DNA from: Acidimicrobiia bacterium
Lineage (GTDB): Bacteria; Actinomycetota; Acidimicrobiia; Spongiisociales; UBA5794
Direction: 5' to 3'
DNA: 5,282 nt
NCBI GenBank assembly: GCA_030599515.1
Contig: JAUVNV010000179.1
Coordinates: forward strand, 1 to 5,282
Position numbers and translations under genes: made by a program. Positions 1 through 5,282 of this stretch are shown here, piece by piece; positions within the stretch are counted from its first letter, which is position 1; each line of letters begins with the position of its first letter. The notes beneath the pieces are model-generated. The model had not been told where the DNA came from. It made no database searches and worked only from the letters and a program-made list of their open reading frames with translations.

Positions 1-1
1 A

Positions 2-322
2 GCCGTCGTCGGTGTCAAGCCGACCCGGTGGGTGTTCACCAACTCCGCCGGCGAACCGATCCATCCCCACTCCATCTCACAAACATTCGAGAGAATCGTA
101 AAACGGGCCAGAGTCCCCAGGATCAGGCTGCACGATGTTCGACATACGCATGGCACGCTGCTCATCAAAGCCGGGATACCAGTCAAGGTGGTGAGCGAAC
201 GGCTCGGGCACGGCAACCCGGTGTTCACCATCGACACCTACCAGCACGTCCTCCCCGGTATGCAAGCCGAAGCAGCCCGGATGTTCGAGAGTCTGATCGT
301 CCCGGAGGCTTCTACCGGCTGA
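2..322 (+). CDS. Tyrosine recombinase/integrase, C-terminal part (5' end outside window)
   Basis: This is the catalytic C-terminal end of a phage-type tyrosine recombinase, which cuts and rejoins DNA at attachment sites through a covalent phosphotyrosine. The frame is open to the left edge, so the GTG at 32 is an internal valine codon and not a start. In the 106 visible residues, the beta-hairpin segment WVFTNSAGEPI (10-20) is followed by the HxxR box HDVRH (H44, R47), the second histidine in LGHGN (H70) and the nucleophile in DTYQHV (Y80). Spacing is normal and no catalytic residue is missing from this part; the first arginine box must lie upstream. The gene ends in TGA and points toward the 3' end of the tRNA-fMet gene, 106 bp away, as expected for the integrase of an element inserted at that tRNA. 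Family is clear. Whether the element is a prophage, an ICE or a remnant cannot be seen. Confidence 0.93.
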   Translation, partial: AVVGVKPTRWVFTNSAGEPIHPHSISQTFERIVKRARVPRIRLHDVRHTHGTLLIKAGIPVKVVSERLGHGNPVFTIDTYQHVLPGMQAEAARMFESLIVPEASTG

Positions 323-332
323 GGCCGGTAGA
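311..332. repeat. Inverted repeat over the integrase stop codon
   Basis: TCTACCGG (311-318) and CCGGTAGA (325-332) are perfect 8-bp inverted copies around a 6-bp loop that contains the TGA stop. The right arm is also the first copy of the CCGGTAGA core of the adjacent direct repeats. The core thus occurs four times in 50 bp, once inverted and three times direct. There is no T-run after it, so it is more likely a protein-binding or small RNA hairpin site than a terminator. Confidence 0.5.
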
Positions 333-358
333 ACACCCGGTAGAACACCCGGTAGAAC
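325..358. repeat. 12-bp tandem direct repeat, about 2.8 copies
   Basis: The unit CCGGTAGAACAC occurs at 325-336 and 337-348, with a third, truncated copy CCGGTAGAAC at 349-358. The copies are identical over their shared length. The repeats lie between the integrase stop and the tRNA, where integrase arm-type or excisionase sites are often found in integrative elements. In the integrase frame each copy also supplies a TAG codon, so read-through would stop at once. The repeat is seen directly; the binding-site role is inference. Confidence 0.75.
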
Positions 359-373
359 GACAGAAACGGCCAA

Positions 374-428
374 CCCCGCTGCGCGAGAAAACCCTCGGGA
401 TATGTGGGTGTCCCAAGGGTTTTCTTCG

Positions 429-436
<8 letters not shown>
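374..436. repeat. Extended inverted repeat reaching into the tRNA acceptor stem
   Basis: The terminator stem continues outward. CCCCGCT at 374-380 is the exact complement of AGCGGGG at 430-436, which is the 3' acceptor strand of the tRNA gene. Between this outer part and the terminator core, 381-383 pair with 427-429 (one G-T), and c384 is bulged. The whole forms about 26 paired positions. On the plus strand the imperfect pairs at 381/429 and 385/426 are G-U; on the minus transcript they become C/A mismatches. Confidence 0.6.
386..425. terminator. Bidirectional intrinsic terminator between integrase and tRNA-fMet
   Basis: AGAAAACCCTCGGGA (386-400) pairs with TCCCAAGGGTTTTCT (411-425) across a 10-nt loop. 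This is a 15-position stem with a single imperfect pair (396/415), which is G-U in the minus transcript. Each arm has A-rich flanks on one side and ends in TTTTCT on the other, so it can act for the minus-strand tRNA transcript, whose mature 3' end is just upstream at 429, and for the plus-strand integrase mRNA. The symmetry fits a shared terminator for two convergent genes. Confidence 0.8.
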
Positions 437-502
<66 letters not shown>

Positions 503-518
503 TCGTTGTGGAGACCGG

Positions 519-524
519 ATTATA
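519..524 (-). promoter_or_regulatory. -10 box of the tRNA-fMet promoter
   Basis: A perfect TATAAT lies on the minus strand 16 bp before the mature tRNA 5' end, which would give a short leader of about 10 nt for RNase P to remove. At the -35 distance (542-547) only CAGCAG is seen, a poor match. The box lies in the 50-bp gap after vapC, so the tRNA can be transcribed independently of the toxin operon. Confidence 0.65.
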
Positions 525-552
525 TGAATGGACGGTGCCTACTGCTGCGCCG

Positions 553-948
553 TCACAGGGTGGCATCGATCAGGGAGACATCATACGCGGCGAACCTCCG
601 ATCGGCCGACACGAGCGACAGACCCTCGACCTGGGCTTGGGCGACAAGAATGCGATCGAAGGGATCACGGTGATAGTCATCAAGAGACGCCACCGTAAGC
701 GCGTGGCTGTGCTCGATCGACAGCGCCACGACACCGCTCGCCCTCATCCGGTCGGGCACGTAGAGGCCGGGCGCTTCTGGCAGCGGCAGTTTGCCGAGCC
801 GGTACTTGATTGCGATCTCCCAGGCGCTCGCGGCGGATAGGAACAGATCGTTTCGATCATCTTCGAGCAACGAGAGCGCGATAGGACCCAGTCGCTCTGG
901 TTGTGCCAGCAGCCAGAGCCACACCTGAGTATCAAGCAGAACACTCAC
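553..948 (-). CDS. vapC: VapC-type PIN-domain ribonuclease toxin
   Basis: This is a 131-residue PIN-domain protein, the usual VapC length. VapC toxins are Mg-dependent endoribonucleases that cut tRNA or rRNA and stop translation until bound by VapB. The acidic active-site set is complete: D6 in LLDTQVWLW, E44 in SAWEIAIKYRLGKL, D98 in HRDPFDRILVAQA and D116 in LVSADRRF. The start is GTG at 948-946, which overlaps the antitoxin TGA as GTGA. No good Shine-Dalgarno is visible before it, so translation is probably coupled to the antitoxin. It ends 50 bp before the tRNA-fMet gene on the same strand, which matters because enteric VapC proteins cleave tRNA-fMet. The target of this protein cannot be read from the sequence. 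Nothing suggests inactivation. Confidence 0.93.
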   Translation of the reverse strand: MSVLLDTQVWLWLLAQPERLGPIALSLLEDDRNDLFLSAASAWEIAIKYRLGKLPLPEAPGLYVPDRMRASGVVALSIEHSHALTVASLDDYHRDPFDRILVAQAQVEGLSLVSADRRFAAYDVSLIDATL

Positions 949-1175
949 GACTCGAATGCTGCGAGCAGCTCTTCCGGCAGAGGCTCGTTGAAGTCGTCGG
1001 GTACCTCGTAGCGGCCCGCGTCGACCCCAAAGCGGCGTTTGTGCGCTGACTCGATCGGCACGATCTTCGCGATCGGCTCACCGGAGCGGGTGATAATGAT
1101 CTCCTCACCGACCGACACTCGCCGGAGGAGTTTCGAAAGGTTCGTCTTGGCTTCGTGGATTCCGACGCTGGTCAT
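945..1175 (-). CDS. vapB: Phd/YefM-fold antitoxin of the vapBC pair
   Basis: This small antitoxin of 76 residues would neutralise the downstream VapC by direct binding and repress their shared promoter. The N-terminal DNA-binding part has the Phd pattern: VGIHEAKTNLSKLLRRV (4-20), then GEEIIITRSGEPIAKIVPI (23-41). The C-terminal part, about 46-76 with GRYEVPDDFNEPLPEELL, is the usual toxin-wrapping segment ending in a short acidic helix. It is encoded first in the operon and overlaps vapC by 4 bp, the standard antitoxin-first order. The ATG start lies exactly at the predicted transcription start of the promoter in front of it, so the mRNA may be leaderless. The symbol follows from the partner; by fold it is a Phd-type rather than AbrB-type antitoxin. 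Confidence 0.92.
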   Translation of the reverse strand: MTSVGIHEAKTNLSKLLRRVSVGEEIIITRSGEPIAKIVPIESAHKRRFGVDAGRYEVPDDFNEPLPEELLAAFES

Positions 1176-1181
1176 GATTCC

Positions 1182-1210
1182 ATAGTGGACTAACCAGCTA
1201 GCTAAGTCAA
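1182..1210 (-). promoter_or_regulatory. vapBC promoter, predicted leaderless
   Basis: On the minus strand TTGACT (1205-1210) and CACTAT (1182-1187) are separated by 17 bp. The -35 matches five of six consensus bases; the -10 keeps the important A at its second position and T at its sixth. Six bases (1181-1176) separate the -10 box from the ATG, so the A of the ATG falls at +1. Confidence 0.6.
1188..1208. promoter_or_regulatory. Candidate vapBC operator between -35 and -10
   Basis: The promoter spacer holds the perfect 8-bp palindrome AGCTAGCT (1196-1203), flanked by the inverted pair GACT (1188-1191) and AGTC (1205-1208) at unequal distances. A dyad between -35 and -10 is where VapBC/Phd complexes typically bind to repress their own operon. 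The imperfect symmetry leaves the exact operator open. Confidence 0.4.
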
Positions 1211-1232
1211 CCCTCTCGTCCCCGGCCGACCG

Positions 1233-4157
1233 CTACGCGTCGGTCGTGGTGTCGTCGGTCTCGGTCTCTTCAGGAGGTGCCTCTTCGGTGGACGAAGCCG
1301 AAAGCAGCCGACTCGCCTCTTCGATCGCCGCCTGGGCCTCTTCGATCTTCTCGGCCCAGGTGACGAGGTCGCCGCTGCGCATCGCCGCGTCGGCCTCCTT
1401 GAAGGCAGTATCGGCGCGGGCCAGAAGCTCGATCACCTGTTCTTCGATCGACCCGGTGGGCGGCTCTGTGGTCTCACCGTCGCCGTCCCCGGCTCGGTCG
1501 GCAACGCCGAAGACCGCGGAGAGCGCTTCTGAGAGAGAATCGCGCATCTCTATCCGACCGTTGAACGACACGACGACTCGCTTGAACTCCGGGATCCCGG
1601 TGCTCGACGCTCCGTCGCTCGCGCTGATGTAGATCGGCTGGACGTAGAGCAGGGACTGCTCGATCGGGATGACGAGCATGTTGCCCTGGATCACCCTCGA
1701 CCCGCCCTGGCCGAGCAGGGTGAACTCAGCCGATATCGCCGGGTCCTGGTTCACGAAGTTTCCGACCTGTCCCGGACCATCGATCTGGCTGTCAGATGGC
1801 AGCTCATACTCAACGATCCGGCCGTACTCCTCGAGCGGTCCACTCTTCGCCACCATGAACGACACCATGTTCGGACGGCCCCGCGGCGTGAACGGCTGCA
1901 TCAACAGGAATGACAGCTCCTCCTCCCCCGGCAGCTTCATCAACAGGTAGTACGGAAGCATCGGAGTGAACTCCTGACCGTCCACATCGACGAACCGGCC
2001 CCTCAACGGCGGTCTCGGCGAGGTCGACGGATCACGAGCGATCTGCCACGGATCCGACACGGTGAAGAACTGGTCCGGGTCCGTCATGTGATAGAGCTGA
2101 TAGACGTCGGTCTGAATCCGGAACAGGTCTTCGGGATACCGGAAGTGCTCGATGATCTCCAACGGCAACTCGTCCCGGGAACGAAATACGCCGGGGAAGA
2201 TCGCCTCGTTCGCCCGGATCACCGGATCATCCGGATCGATGACGTACAGGTCGACCGTTCCGTCGTACGCGTCAACGACGGCCTTGACCGAGTTCCTGAT
2301 GTAGTTGAACTGACCGGGGAGACCCGGAGCGGCGTTCAGACGGGCAGTGCTCGCGGGCGCCGAATACGGGTAGCGGTCGGTGACCGTGTAGAGATCCATG
2401 ACCCACTTGAGCCGCCCATCGGCGATGACGATGTACGGATCGGCATCGGCGTAGAGGAACGGAGCGAGGCGCCCGATACGCGATCGGATGTTGCGTTCGA
2501 GCATCACCTTCGAGTCAGCGCTGACCCGGTCCGATATCAGCGTGTCGAGATTCCCGAATCGCAACGCCCACGCCATCCGGTTGAAGAAGCCGCCAACCTC
2601 AACCCCGCCCATGCCGTCGTAGGAGTTCGTCGCAACCTCGGCCCCGCTCGATCCGATCGGGAAGTCGACCTCCTGCTGCGACGTTCCGGCGATCACGTAG
2701 TCGGTCTCCGCATGGTCCGAGAAGTAGATGCGCGGCTGATCGATGTTGAGCTTCGAGTCTTCGGAGAGGTTGATCGGAGGGATGTCCTTCACGAGGAAGT
2801 CCGGCTGACCCTGCACGGTGACATCGTTCGCCGGACTCAGCACCGATCCGAACCCGTGGGTGTAGACGAGCCGCTCGGTGACCCAACCCTCGGCGGGAAT
2901 CTGGGTCTCTTGGAGCTCCCGGGCCGACACCATCACCTGGGTGAGTTCACCGTCGATGTTGTATCGGTCCACGTCGACGTCACCGATGTCGTAGTAAGTA
3001 ACGATGTTCTGGAGTTGCTGGTACGTCGACTTCAGGACACCCGGGTCCCAGAGGCGGATGTTGCTGATCGTTGGATCATTCGCAACCAGATCATCAGCCG
3101 AGAGATCCGGCGAAGCGGCGAACGGCGCGATCTCAACGTCGCTCAGTCCGAAAGCTCGACGCGTGAACTCGATGTTGTAGGCGACGTACGGCGACTCCTT
3201 GTTGACCTCGTCCGGCTGGACACTCAGCCGCTGCACGAGTGCTGGATACACCCCGCCGACCACGATCGACGTGACGAGCCACAATCCCACGGCGACGAGC
3301 GGCAGCGTCCACCCCCGGAACCACAGGTTCACGAGGAGGATCACGGCGGCAACGATCGAGATCAGGATGAGCAGGTTCAGCGCGGGGACTTGGGCGTTGA
3401 CGTCCGTGAACGACGCTCCGAACACTTGACCTCGGCTGCTGTAGAGGAGGTCCCATTTGTCGAGCTGGTATCCGACGGCTTTGAGGAGCACCAGCACCGC
3501 GAGGAGGATCGAGATGTGTGCCTTCACGCCCGAACTGGCCCGCTTTCCGGGACCCTGAACGCTGATCCCACCGTTGAGGTAGTGGACGGCGACGACGACA
3601 AGCGTCAGCACGAGTGTCAGCTGGAACGTCCACCCGAATACGTCGCGCATGAACGGAACGTCGAACACGTAGAGACCGATGTCGTGATTGAAGATGGGGT
3701 CGGCGAGGCCGAAAGAGCCACCCTTCGAGAACAGCAGCCAGTTCTGCCACCAGGCGGCCGCTCCGAGACCGATCAGGATCCCGAAGAACGCTGCGGCGGC
3801 GAGGCGGAGACGTCCGGAACGCGGCTCGACCCAGGTCTGGTAGCGCATCAGGAGCTCTTCGTCCGGACTTCCCGGCATGACGCCGCGACGCGGGGACAGC
3901 CGGTCGACGATGAACAGATTGAGCCAGAAGATCGCAGCCGCGACGACCGACGCCACGACGACGAGCCAGAGGCGAGTGAAGACGAGGGTCGTCCACACAC
4001 CGACCTGACCGACGCTCGAGTACCACAGGTAGTCCGTCCAGAGTGTGGCGAGGGACCGCAGAGCGATGAGCCCAACAAAGCCGATCCCGATGACGATCCA
4101 AAGGATGCGCCGGAACCTGCCTCTCGGGGTGTGTGGAATTGGTTCGCGATTGATCAC
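1233..4157 (-). CDS. UPF0182 family integral membrane protein
   Basis: This is a 974-residue protein of the UPF0182 (COG1615) family, close to the length I recall for mycobacterial members. The function is unknown. Seven hydrophobic segments fill the N-terminal third (about 18-38, 56-83, 117-141, 174-194, 214-231, 258-280, 284-307). A large hydrophilic region follows (about 310-885), presumably extracytoplasmic. At the end are an acidic linker (886-902), an Ala/Glu-rich helical stretch (903-952) and a Glu/Thr-rich acidic tail of 22 residues. The start is GTG; no Shine-Dalgarno sits at useful distance, but a TAGAAT box lies six bases ahead, supporting this start as a leaderless one. It begins 26 bp after the upstream repeat-protein gene and ends 57 bp before vapB, with no convincing terminator between, so read-through into vapBC is possible. 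It is intact, with no frameshift. Family is sure, role is not. Confidence 0.95.
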   Translation of the reverse strand: MINREPIPHTPRGRFRRILWIVIGIGFVGLIALRSLATLWTDYLWYSSVGQVGVWTTLVFTRLWLVVVASVVAAAIFWLNLFIVDRLSPRRGVMPGSPDEELLMRYQTWVEPRSGRLRLAAAAFFGILIGLGAAAWWQNWLLFSKGGSFGLADPIFNHDIGLYVFDVPFMRDVFGWTFQLTLVLTLVVVAVHYLNGGISVQGPGKRASSGVKAHISILLAVLVLLKAVGYQLDKWDLLYSSRGQVFGASFTDVNAQVPALNLLILISIVAAVILLVNLWFRGWTLPLVAVGLWLVTSIVVGGVYPALVQRLSVQPDEVNKESPYVAYNIEFTRRAFGLSDVEIAPFAASPDLSADDLVANDPTISNIRLWDPGVLKSTYQQLQNIVTYYDIGDVDVDRYNIDGELTQVMVSARELQETQIPAEGWVTERLVYTHGFGSVLSPANDVTVQGQPDFLVKDIPPINLSEDSKLNIDQPRIYFSDHAETDYVIAGTSQQEVDFPIGSSGAEVATNSYDGMGGVEVGGFFNRMAWALRFGNLDTLISDRVSADSKVMLERNIRSRIGRLAPFLYADADPYIVIADGRLKWVMDLYTVTDRYPYSAPASTARLNAAPGLPGQFNYIRNSVKAVVDAYDGTVDLYVIDPDDPVIRANEAIFPGVFRSRDELPLEIIEHFRYPEDLFRIQTDVYQLYHMTDPDQFFTVSDPWQIARDPSTSPRPPLRGRFVDVDGQEFTPMLPYYLLMKLPGEEELSFLLMQPFTPRGRPNMVSFMVAKSGPLEEYGRIVEYELPSDSQIDGPGQVGNFVNQDPAISAEFTLLGQGGSRVIQGNMLVIPIEQSLLYVQPIYISASDGASSTGIPEFKRVVVSFNGRIEMRDSLSEALSAVFGVADRAGDGDGETTEPPTGSIEEQVIELLARADTAFKEADAAMRSGDLVTWAEKIEEAQAAIEEASRLLSASSTEEAPPEETETDDTTTDA

Positions 4158-4163
4158 GGGCTG

Positions 4164-4169
4164 ATTCTA
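4164..4169 (-). promoter_or_regulatory. -10 box before the UPF0182 gene, predicted leaderless
   Basis: TAGAAT on the minus strand is one base from the consensus. Six bases (CAGCCC) separate it from the GTG, which places +1 on the start codon. No -35 match is seen at 16-18 bp. It lies inside the 26-bp gap after the upstream gene, so the UPF0182 gene may have its own start site as well as read-through transcription. Confidence 0.5.
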
Positions 4170-4183
4170 CGAGCCTCGCCGCG

Positions 4184-5281
4184 TCAGAGCGACGGAACGA
4201 TCGTGCAGGCACATTCGAGCCGTGCCGGAGGCATCACGGTTCCGCTCGGAAGACCATCGGCTATTGCCCAGGGGCCCTTGTTCGCGGGGCACTCCCGGCA
4301 CGGCCGGCCCGACGGCTTGACCTCGAGTTCTGTTGCGCCCAGATCGGCAAGCGCGGCCGTCACGCCGACGTGATAGGCAGCGCGTGAAGCGAATTGAACC
4401 CTGCGTTCCGCTTCGTCGGTACGCCACGATCGGAACACGCGGGACAACGCAGAGGCGATCTCGCGGTGGCCAGCCCCCGACCCTCGAGAACGGGTGACTG
4501 CACCCTGGGCCGCCTCGATGAGGGCGCCGGCGAACTCAGGTGACGGATCTCCCGGGTCGACGTCGTCTGGCTGCGGGGTCTCGTCAGTGTGCATCATCTC
4601 GGCGGCGGCTGCGAACCCTTCGACCATGCTCTCTCGAGCAAGGGTGGAGAGAGCCTCGGAAACCTCGTCGGTCACGATCCTTTCGTCCGGCTCCCAACCG
4701 TCGATCAGGCGGAGGTCCTCCAGCGCCTGATTCTGCGCCTCGACCAAGCTCCGCTTGACACTCCGGAGCGCCCGGTTCTGAACGCGAAGGAGATGGCGTC
4801 CCCGGAGTGCGAACGGATCGAAGGATGGTTCGGGCTCGGGCTCGGGACTCTCCTGCCCCCCTGCACCGTCGCTGCGCTCCTCCGCGTCCCCCCGCGCTTC
4901 GGTCGGGGGGACAGGTATGGGTTCGGGTTGGGGACTGGCGGCTGGCAGCTCGGGGCTCTCTTGACCCCCTCCGTCGCCTTCGGCGGGATCTTTGAGTTGA
5001 GCGAAGAGTCCGGCCAACGGATCAGGCTTGGGCTCCGGTTCTACTGCAGGCTCGGGCTGGGGGGTGGTGGCTGGTAGCTGGTCGCTCTCCTGCCCCCCTG
5101 CGTCGTCGCTGCGCTCTCCCGCGTCCCCCCGTCCTTCGGCCGCCGGGACAGGTACAGGCTCGAGCTCGTACCTGGCGGCTGGCGGCTCGGGGCTCTCTTG
5201 ACCCCCTCCGTCGCCTTCGGCAACACCTCCCCCTGAAGGGGAGGAAGAGGATTCGGGCTCGGGCTCGGGCTCGGGCTCGGG
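4184..5281 (-). CDS. Pro/Glu-rich repeat protein with phage MuF/SPP1 gp7-like C-terminus (partial)
   Basis: The last 365 residues of a protein whose start lies right of the window; the frame is open to the edge, so the TTG at 5017 is internal. Residues 1-152 are low-complexity: Pro-Glu runs and four blocks starting with a GGQES motif, two carrying RGDAxERSD. From about 153 it becomes helical and charged (FALRGRHLLRVQNRALRSV onward). Near residues 270-310, GAGHREIASALSRVF and RVQFASRAAYHVGVTAAL recall phage minor head proteins. The end has C328-x2-C331 (PCRECPANKG), then PPARLECACTIVP with C357 and C359, like the C-x-x-C...PPAHxxCxC ending of MuF/SPP1 gp7 head-morphogenesis domains; the four cysteines could bind metal. 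I recall similar hypothetical proteins in actinobacterial chromosomes but could not check. It lies 26 bp upstream of the UPF0182 gene. The fold call is tentative and the function unknown. Confidence 0.75.
   Translation of the reverse strand, partial: PEPEPEPEPESSSSPSGGGVAEGDGGGQESPEPPAARYELEPVPVPAAEGRGDAGERSDDAGGQESDQLPATTPQPEPAVEPEPKPDPLAGLFAQLKDPAEGDGGGQESPELPAASPQPEPIPVPPTEARGDAEERSDGAGGQESPEPEPEPSFDPFALRGRHLLRVQNRALRSVKRSLVEAQNQALEDLRLIDGWEPDERIVTDEVSEALSTLARESMVEGFAAAAEMMHTDETPQPDDVDPGDPSPEFAGALIEAAQGAVTRSRGSGAGHREIASALSRVFRSWRTDEAERRVQFASRAAYHVGVTAALADLGATELEVKPSGRPCRECPANKGPWAIADGLPSGTVMPPARLECACTIVPSL
4848..5221. repeat. Diverged direct repeat, 237-bp period, inside the Pro/Glu-rich coding region
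   Basis: The 137-bp segment 4848-4984 recurs without gaps at 5085-5221; by hand count about 118 of 137 bases match. The offset of 237 bp is exactly 79 codons, so the frame is kept. Both copies encode EGDGGGQESPE...PVP...RGDAxERSDxAGGQES. A shorter related stretch at about 5047-5100 also resembles 4916-4967, giving an alternating higher-order pattern. It looks like in-frame duplication of a linker. Confidence 0.8.
5226..5244. repeat. GC-rich hairpin inside the repeat-protein coding region
   Basis: CCTCCCC (5226-5232) and GGGGAGG (5238-5244) are perfect 7-bp inverted arms around a 5-base loop. The stretch encodes part of a Ser-rich then Gly-rich run and is absent from the matching place of the other repeat copy. 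It may simply reflect the codon composition. Confidence 0.4.
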
Positions 5282-5282
5282 C
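5255..5282. repeat. GGGCTC hexamer microsatellite encoding Pro-Glu
   Basis: The plus-strand hexamer GGGCTC is repeated about 4.7 times up to the window edge and encodes alternating Pro-Glu on the minus strand. A shorter run of the same hexamer lies at 4832-4846. Slippage would add or remove two residues and would not break the frame. The run may continue beyond the window. Confidence 0.85.

Noticed and set aside
31..229. GGTGTTCACC occurring at 31-40 and 220-229
   Set aside because: A 10-bp match inside coding sequence with no further similarity around it; most likely chance.
325..358. Short direct repeats as a CRISPR-like array
   Set aside because: The units are 12 bp and abut without spacers, so this is a simple tandem repeat.
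1227..1246. Hairpin at the UPF0182 stop as an intrinsic terminator
   Set aside because: Stem of only 6 bp with an 8-nt loop, followed on the minus strand by G-rich sequence and no T-run.
3133..4212. A 359-codon minus-strand frame overlapping the start of UPF0182
   Set aside because: An out-of-frame shadow with Arg/Pro/Ser-rich translation and no motif; it overlaps the membrane segments of the real gene.
2088..4373. A 761-codon open frame on the plus strand, antisense to the UPF0182 gene
   Set aside because: Its product is Arg/Asp/Val/Glu-rich low-order sequence with no domain, as expected for the reverse complement of a GC-rich gene; the minus-strand frame encodes a clear conserved family over its whole length.
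5015..5017. TTG as the start of the repeat protein
   Set aside because: The same frame continues open to the window edge with related repeat units upstream; TTG is a rare start and has no Shine-Dalgarno or -10 box at a fitting distance.
4589..5077. A plus-strand frame with Gly/Leu-rich repeats opposite the Pro/Glu region
   Set aside because: The repeats are the complement of Pro-Glu codons; the minus frame is open over a longer span and has the structured C-terminus.

Overview
The window looks like a GC-rich actinobacterial chromosome at the edge of an integrated element. Three things point there: a full-length UPF0182 membrane protein of the long actinobacterial type, GTG starts preceded by -10 boxes at leaderless spacing, and an initiator tRNA without an encoded CCA end and with a C1/U72 mismatch. 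I cannot name the genus. An Acidimicrobiia-like or other uncultured actinomycete is a guess, not a result.

Layout, left to right. Positions 2-322 (+) hold the C-terminal 106 residues of a tyrosine recombinase whose start lies left of the window. Behind its stop come a 12-bp tandem direct repeat (325-358) and a strong, probably bidirectional terminator (386-425). Next is the initiator tRNA-fMet gene on the minus strand (429-502), convergent with the integrase. This is the classic arrangement of an element inserted at a tRNA 3' end, with the element to the left and the older chromosome to the right. Then, all on the minus strand and read right to left: a partial gene for a Pro/Glu-rich repeat protein with a phage minor-head (MuF/SPP1 gp7)-like C-terminus (4184-5281, open at the right edge), the UPF0182 protein (1233-4157), and a vapB-vapC toxin-antitoxin pair (945-1175 and 553-948) whose genes overlap by 4 bp. 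VapC ends 50 bp upstream of the tRNA-fMet gene.

The five minus-strand genes are closely packed, with gaps of 26, 57, -4 and 50 bp. Separate promoter-like elements can be seen ahead of UPF0182, vapBC and the tRNA. For UPF0182 and vapB, the -10 box lies so close to the start codon that leaderless mRNAs are predicted.

The most interesting points are: (1) a VapC toxin gene directly upstream of a tRNA-fMet gene, the tRNA known to be cut by enteric VapC toxins; (2) a MuF-like, four-cysteine C-terminal domain on a long Pro/Glu repeat region, next to a UPF0182 gene rather than in an obvious prophage; (3) the integrase/tRNA-fMet junction, with direct repeats and an inverted repeat that reaches into the tRNA acceptor stem. 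No stretch longer than about 110 bp lacks a gene. I see no CRISPR array, insertion sequence or rRNA.
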